Source of the DNA: Firmicutes bacterium UBA5454
Lineage (GTDB): Bacteria > Bacillota > Clostridia > Caldicoprobacterales > DTU083
Length of the DNA: 6,457 nt
Assembly: GCA_002426555.1 (NCBI GenBank)
Contig: DIQU01000078.1
Coordinates: forward strand, 1 to 6,457
Direction of reading: 5' to 3'
In this document: positions 5,187 through 6,457 of the stretch, piece after piece
Layout: the number at the start of each line of letters is the position of its first letter
How positions within the stretch are numbered: the stretch's first letter is position 1
The notes under the pieces: generated by a model
The model's input: only the letters and a program-made list of their open reading frames with translations
Database searches by the model: none
What the model was told of the DNA's origin: nothing
Position numbers and translations under genes: made by a program

Positions 5187-6457
5187 ATGATCACTATATT
5201 ATTGGTAGATGACGAGAAACTCTTTTTAGATGATTTAATTTCTTCGTTTAACTGGAGCCTTGAAGGCTTTGAAGTCGTCGGTACCGCGCCAAACGGAAAA
5301 AGGGCCCTGGAGCTGTTTCGTAAGCTCTCGCCTCAGGTGGTCATCGCCGATATTCAAATGCCGCATATAGACGGATTGACCCTTGCTGAAGAGATCAAAA
5401 AGCTTGATGAATTCACCGTCGTTGTCCTCCTGACCTCTTTTCAAGATTTTGGATATGCCCATAAGGCTCTACGCTCGAATGTTTCCGACTATATTTTAAA
5501 GGGGGAAATTGGCACAGTTGCGTTAACAGAAAAATTGAGGTCGATTCATCAACTAGCAGAAAAAAACGAGGAAAGGCGACGCGCTATAAAAGAAGCAACC
5601 GCCTTAGAGCTTTTGCTGCGAGAAGGCGACGGCGTAATCAATCACCCCGTACAAATTGACTTTCTTCAAGATAAGTATGTGTATCTTTTTGTGGAAACAG
5701 ACGATCCCCATTCACGTTATGGCCTATCTTCAGAACGCAAAAAGCCAACCTTCCGCCTGCGGCACAGCTTCCCAGACACCGCGACCTGTCTGAGCTTTCA
5801 AATGTATCTTTCCCTCCCGGAAGCCACTGTGGTGGTCTTTACCACACATTCACACTCGCTTTATGAAATAGAAACAGCGTTGCGAAGGGAAGCGGAAGAG
5901 GTGCTTCGTGAAACAAAAGCTCGAAATCTACACGTTACTCTTTTTCTGTATGCCACGCCGTCGACGCTTCAGGAAATCGCCGGAAAATACAGCGCATTGC
6001 ATCTCAAATTTATGAAGCGATTCCTCTTCGGTACCAGAAAAATCTACTCTGCAGACGAATTTCAGGAAAATGTGGTCCCTTCGGAGGAAGCCGAGGATGC
6101 CTATGGTTTTCTTCGCACCTTTACACAACTGAATTTAGAAGAAGCTGAAGAACAGCTCAACAAAAAGATTGATAACATTATTCTAGAAAACGACTATATT
6201 CAGGCGGTTATCGCCACACAGACAATCAGCCGTGCGCTTTTCCATCTGGCATTCGAATCGCGAACAGAAATCGAGGATGCGCTTTGGTATGATATGGATG
6301 ATTTCAGAAGCTGGGCCGTTTCAACGCTTCATTTTGTAAAAACACGGCCTTTCGGAACCGGTAAAAAAAAATTGTCAACGAAAATTCTAGGGGCGGTCGA
6401 TTATATTACTATGCATTACGCGGATAACGCCCTTACGATTGAAGTCGTCTCCGATTT
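5187..6457 (+). CDS. Two-component response regulator, YesN-type receiver plus AraC-family DNA-binding domain (3' end cut)
   Basis: This is a cytoplasmic transcription regulator, expected to be phosphorylated by a sensor kinase and to bind DNA. Only the first 423 codons are in the window; there is no stop before 6457. The receiver domain spans about residues 1-120: acidic pair Asp8-Asp9, phosphoacceptor Asp55 in VIADIQMP, Thr83 in LLTSFQDF, and Lys105 in DYILKG. The familiar YesN layout (NW near 22, LTSFQDFGYAHKAL, SDYILK) is clear, but Gly106 replaces the usual Pro after Lys105. A charged helix (about 123-146) leads into a middle region (about 150-390) with no domain I recognise. From about 400, LGAVDYITMHYADNALTIEVVSD matches the start of an AraC-type helix-turn-helix. 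ATG at 5187 follows AAGGA with a 10-nt spacer. It is divergent from the ABC operon and a plausible regulator of it. A partner YesM-like kinase may lie downstream, outside the window. Confidence 0.92.
   Translation, partial: MITILLVDDEKLFLDDLISSFNWSLEGFEVVGTAPNGKRALELFRKLSPQVVIADIQMPHIDGLTLAEEIKKLDEFTVVVLLTSFQDFGYAHKALRSNVSDYILKGEIGTVALTEKLRSIHQLAEKNEERRRAIKEATALELLLREGDGVINHPVQIDFLQDKYVYLFVETDDPHSRYGLSSERKKPTFRLRHSFPDTATCLSFQMYLSLPEATVVVFTTHSHSLYEIETALRREAEEVLRETKARNLHVTLFLYATPSTLQEIAGKYSALHLKFMKRFLFGTRKIYSADEFQENVVPSEEAEDAYGFLRTFTQLNLEEAEEQLNKKIDNIILENDYIQAVIATQTISRALFHLAFESRTEIEDALWYDMDDFRSWAVSTLHFVKTRPFGTGKKKLSTKILGAVDYITMHYADNALTIEVVSD

Noticed and set aside
5235..6128. Two minus-strand open frames (75 and 66 codons) opposite the response regulator
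   Set aside because: The plus strand carries a clear receiver domain through the first and continuous coding through the second. Neither frame resembles a protein.

Overview
The window looks like a chromosomal stretch from a low- to mid-GC Gram-positive bacterium, most likely a Clostridia-type Firmicute. This is inference from the style of the genes: strong AAGGAGG ribosome binding sites, a lipoprotein-anchored solute-binding protein with a Ser/Thr-rich tether, and a YesN-type (receiver plus AraC-type) response regulator. No rRNA, tRNA, CRISPR array, insertion sequence or phage gene was seen. There is no gene-free stretch over about 200 bases.

Layout. Almost all of positions 1-4973 is one minus-strand operon for a CUT2/ribose-type ABC importer, read right to left: first ATP-binding domain (4973-4182), second ATP-binding domain (4181-3480), permease 1 (3414-2434), solute-binding lipoprotein (2342-1116), and permease 2 (1002 to beyond position 1, cut by the window edge). 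Divergently, on the plus strand, a long two-component response regulator starts at 5187 and is cut at 6457, just as its DNA-binding domain begins. The 213-base gap between the two start codons (4974-5186) holds candidate promoters for both directions that share a -35 region, a 26-bp AT-rich near-palindrome just upstream of the ABC operon's ribosome binding site, and a 10-bp GC-rich palindrome upstream of the regulator.

How it fits together. The binding protein captures a small solute outside the membrane, probably a sugar or sugar-like molecule, though the ligand cannot be read from sequence. It would deliver the solute to a heterodimeric permease driven by a two-domain ATPase. The adjacent divergent regulator is the obvious candidate to control the operon. 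Its partner kinase is not in the window.

Most notable. The usual single ~500-residue RbsA-type ATPase is divided by an in-frame TAA directly followed by an ATG in the same frame (...TGG TAA ATG...), exactly between the two nucleotide-binding domains. The motifs also indicate one intact and one strongly degenerate composite ATP site, and the two permeases are unlike each other, so the transporter appears asymmetric at every level. A strong 17-bp hairpin without a U-tract lies between the binding protein and permease 2 and may set their expression ratio. Nothing here is clearly a wholly new system. The split ATPase is the observation most worth testing.
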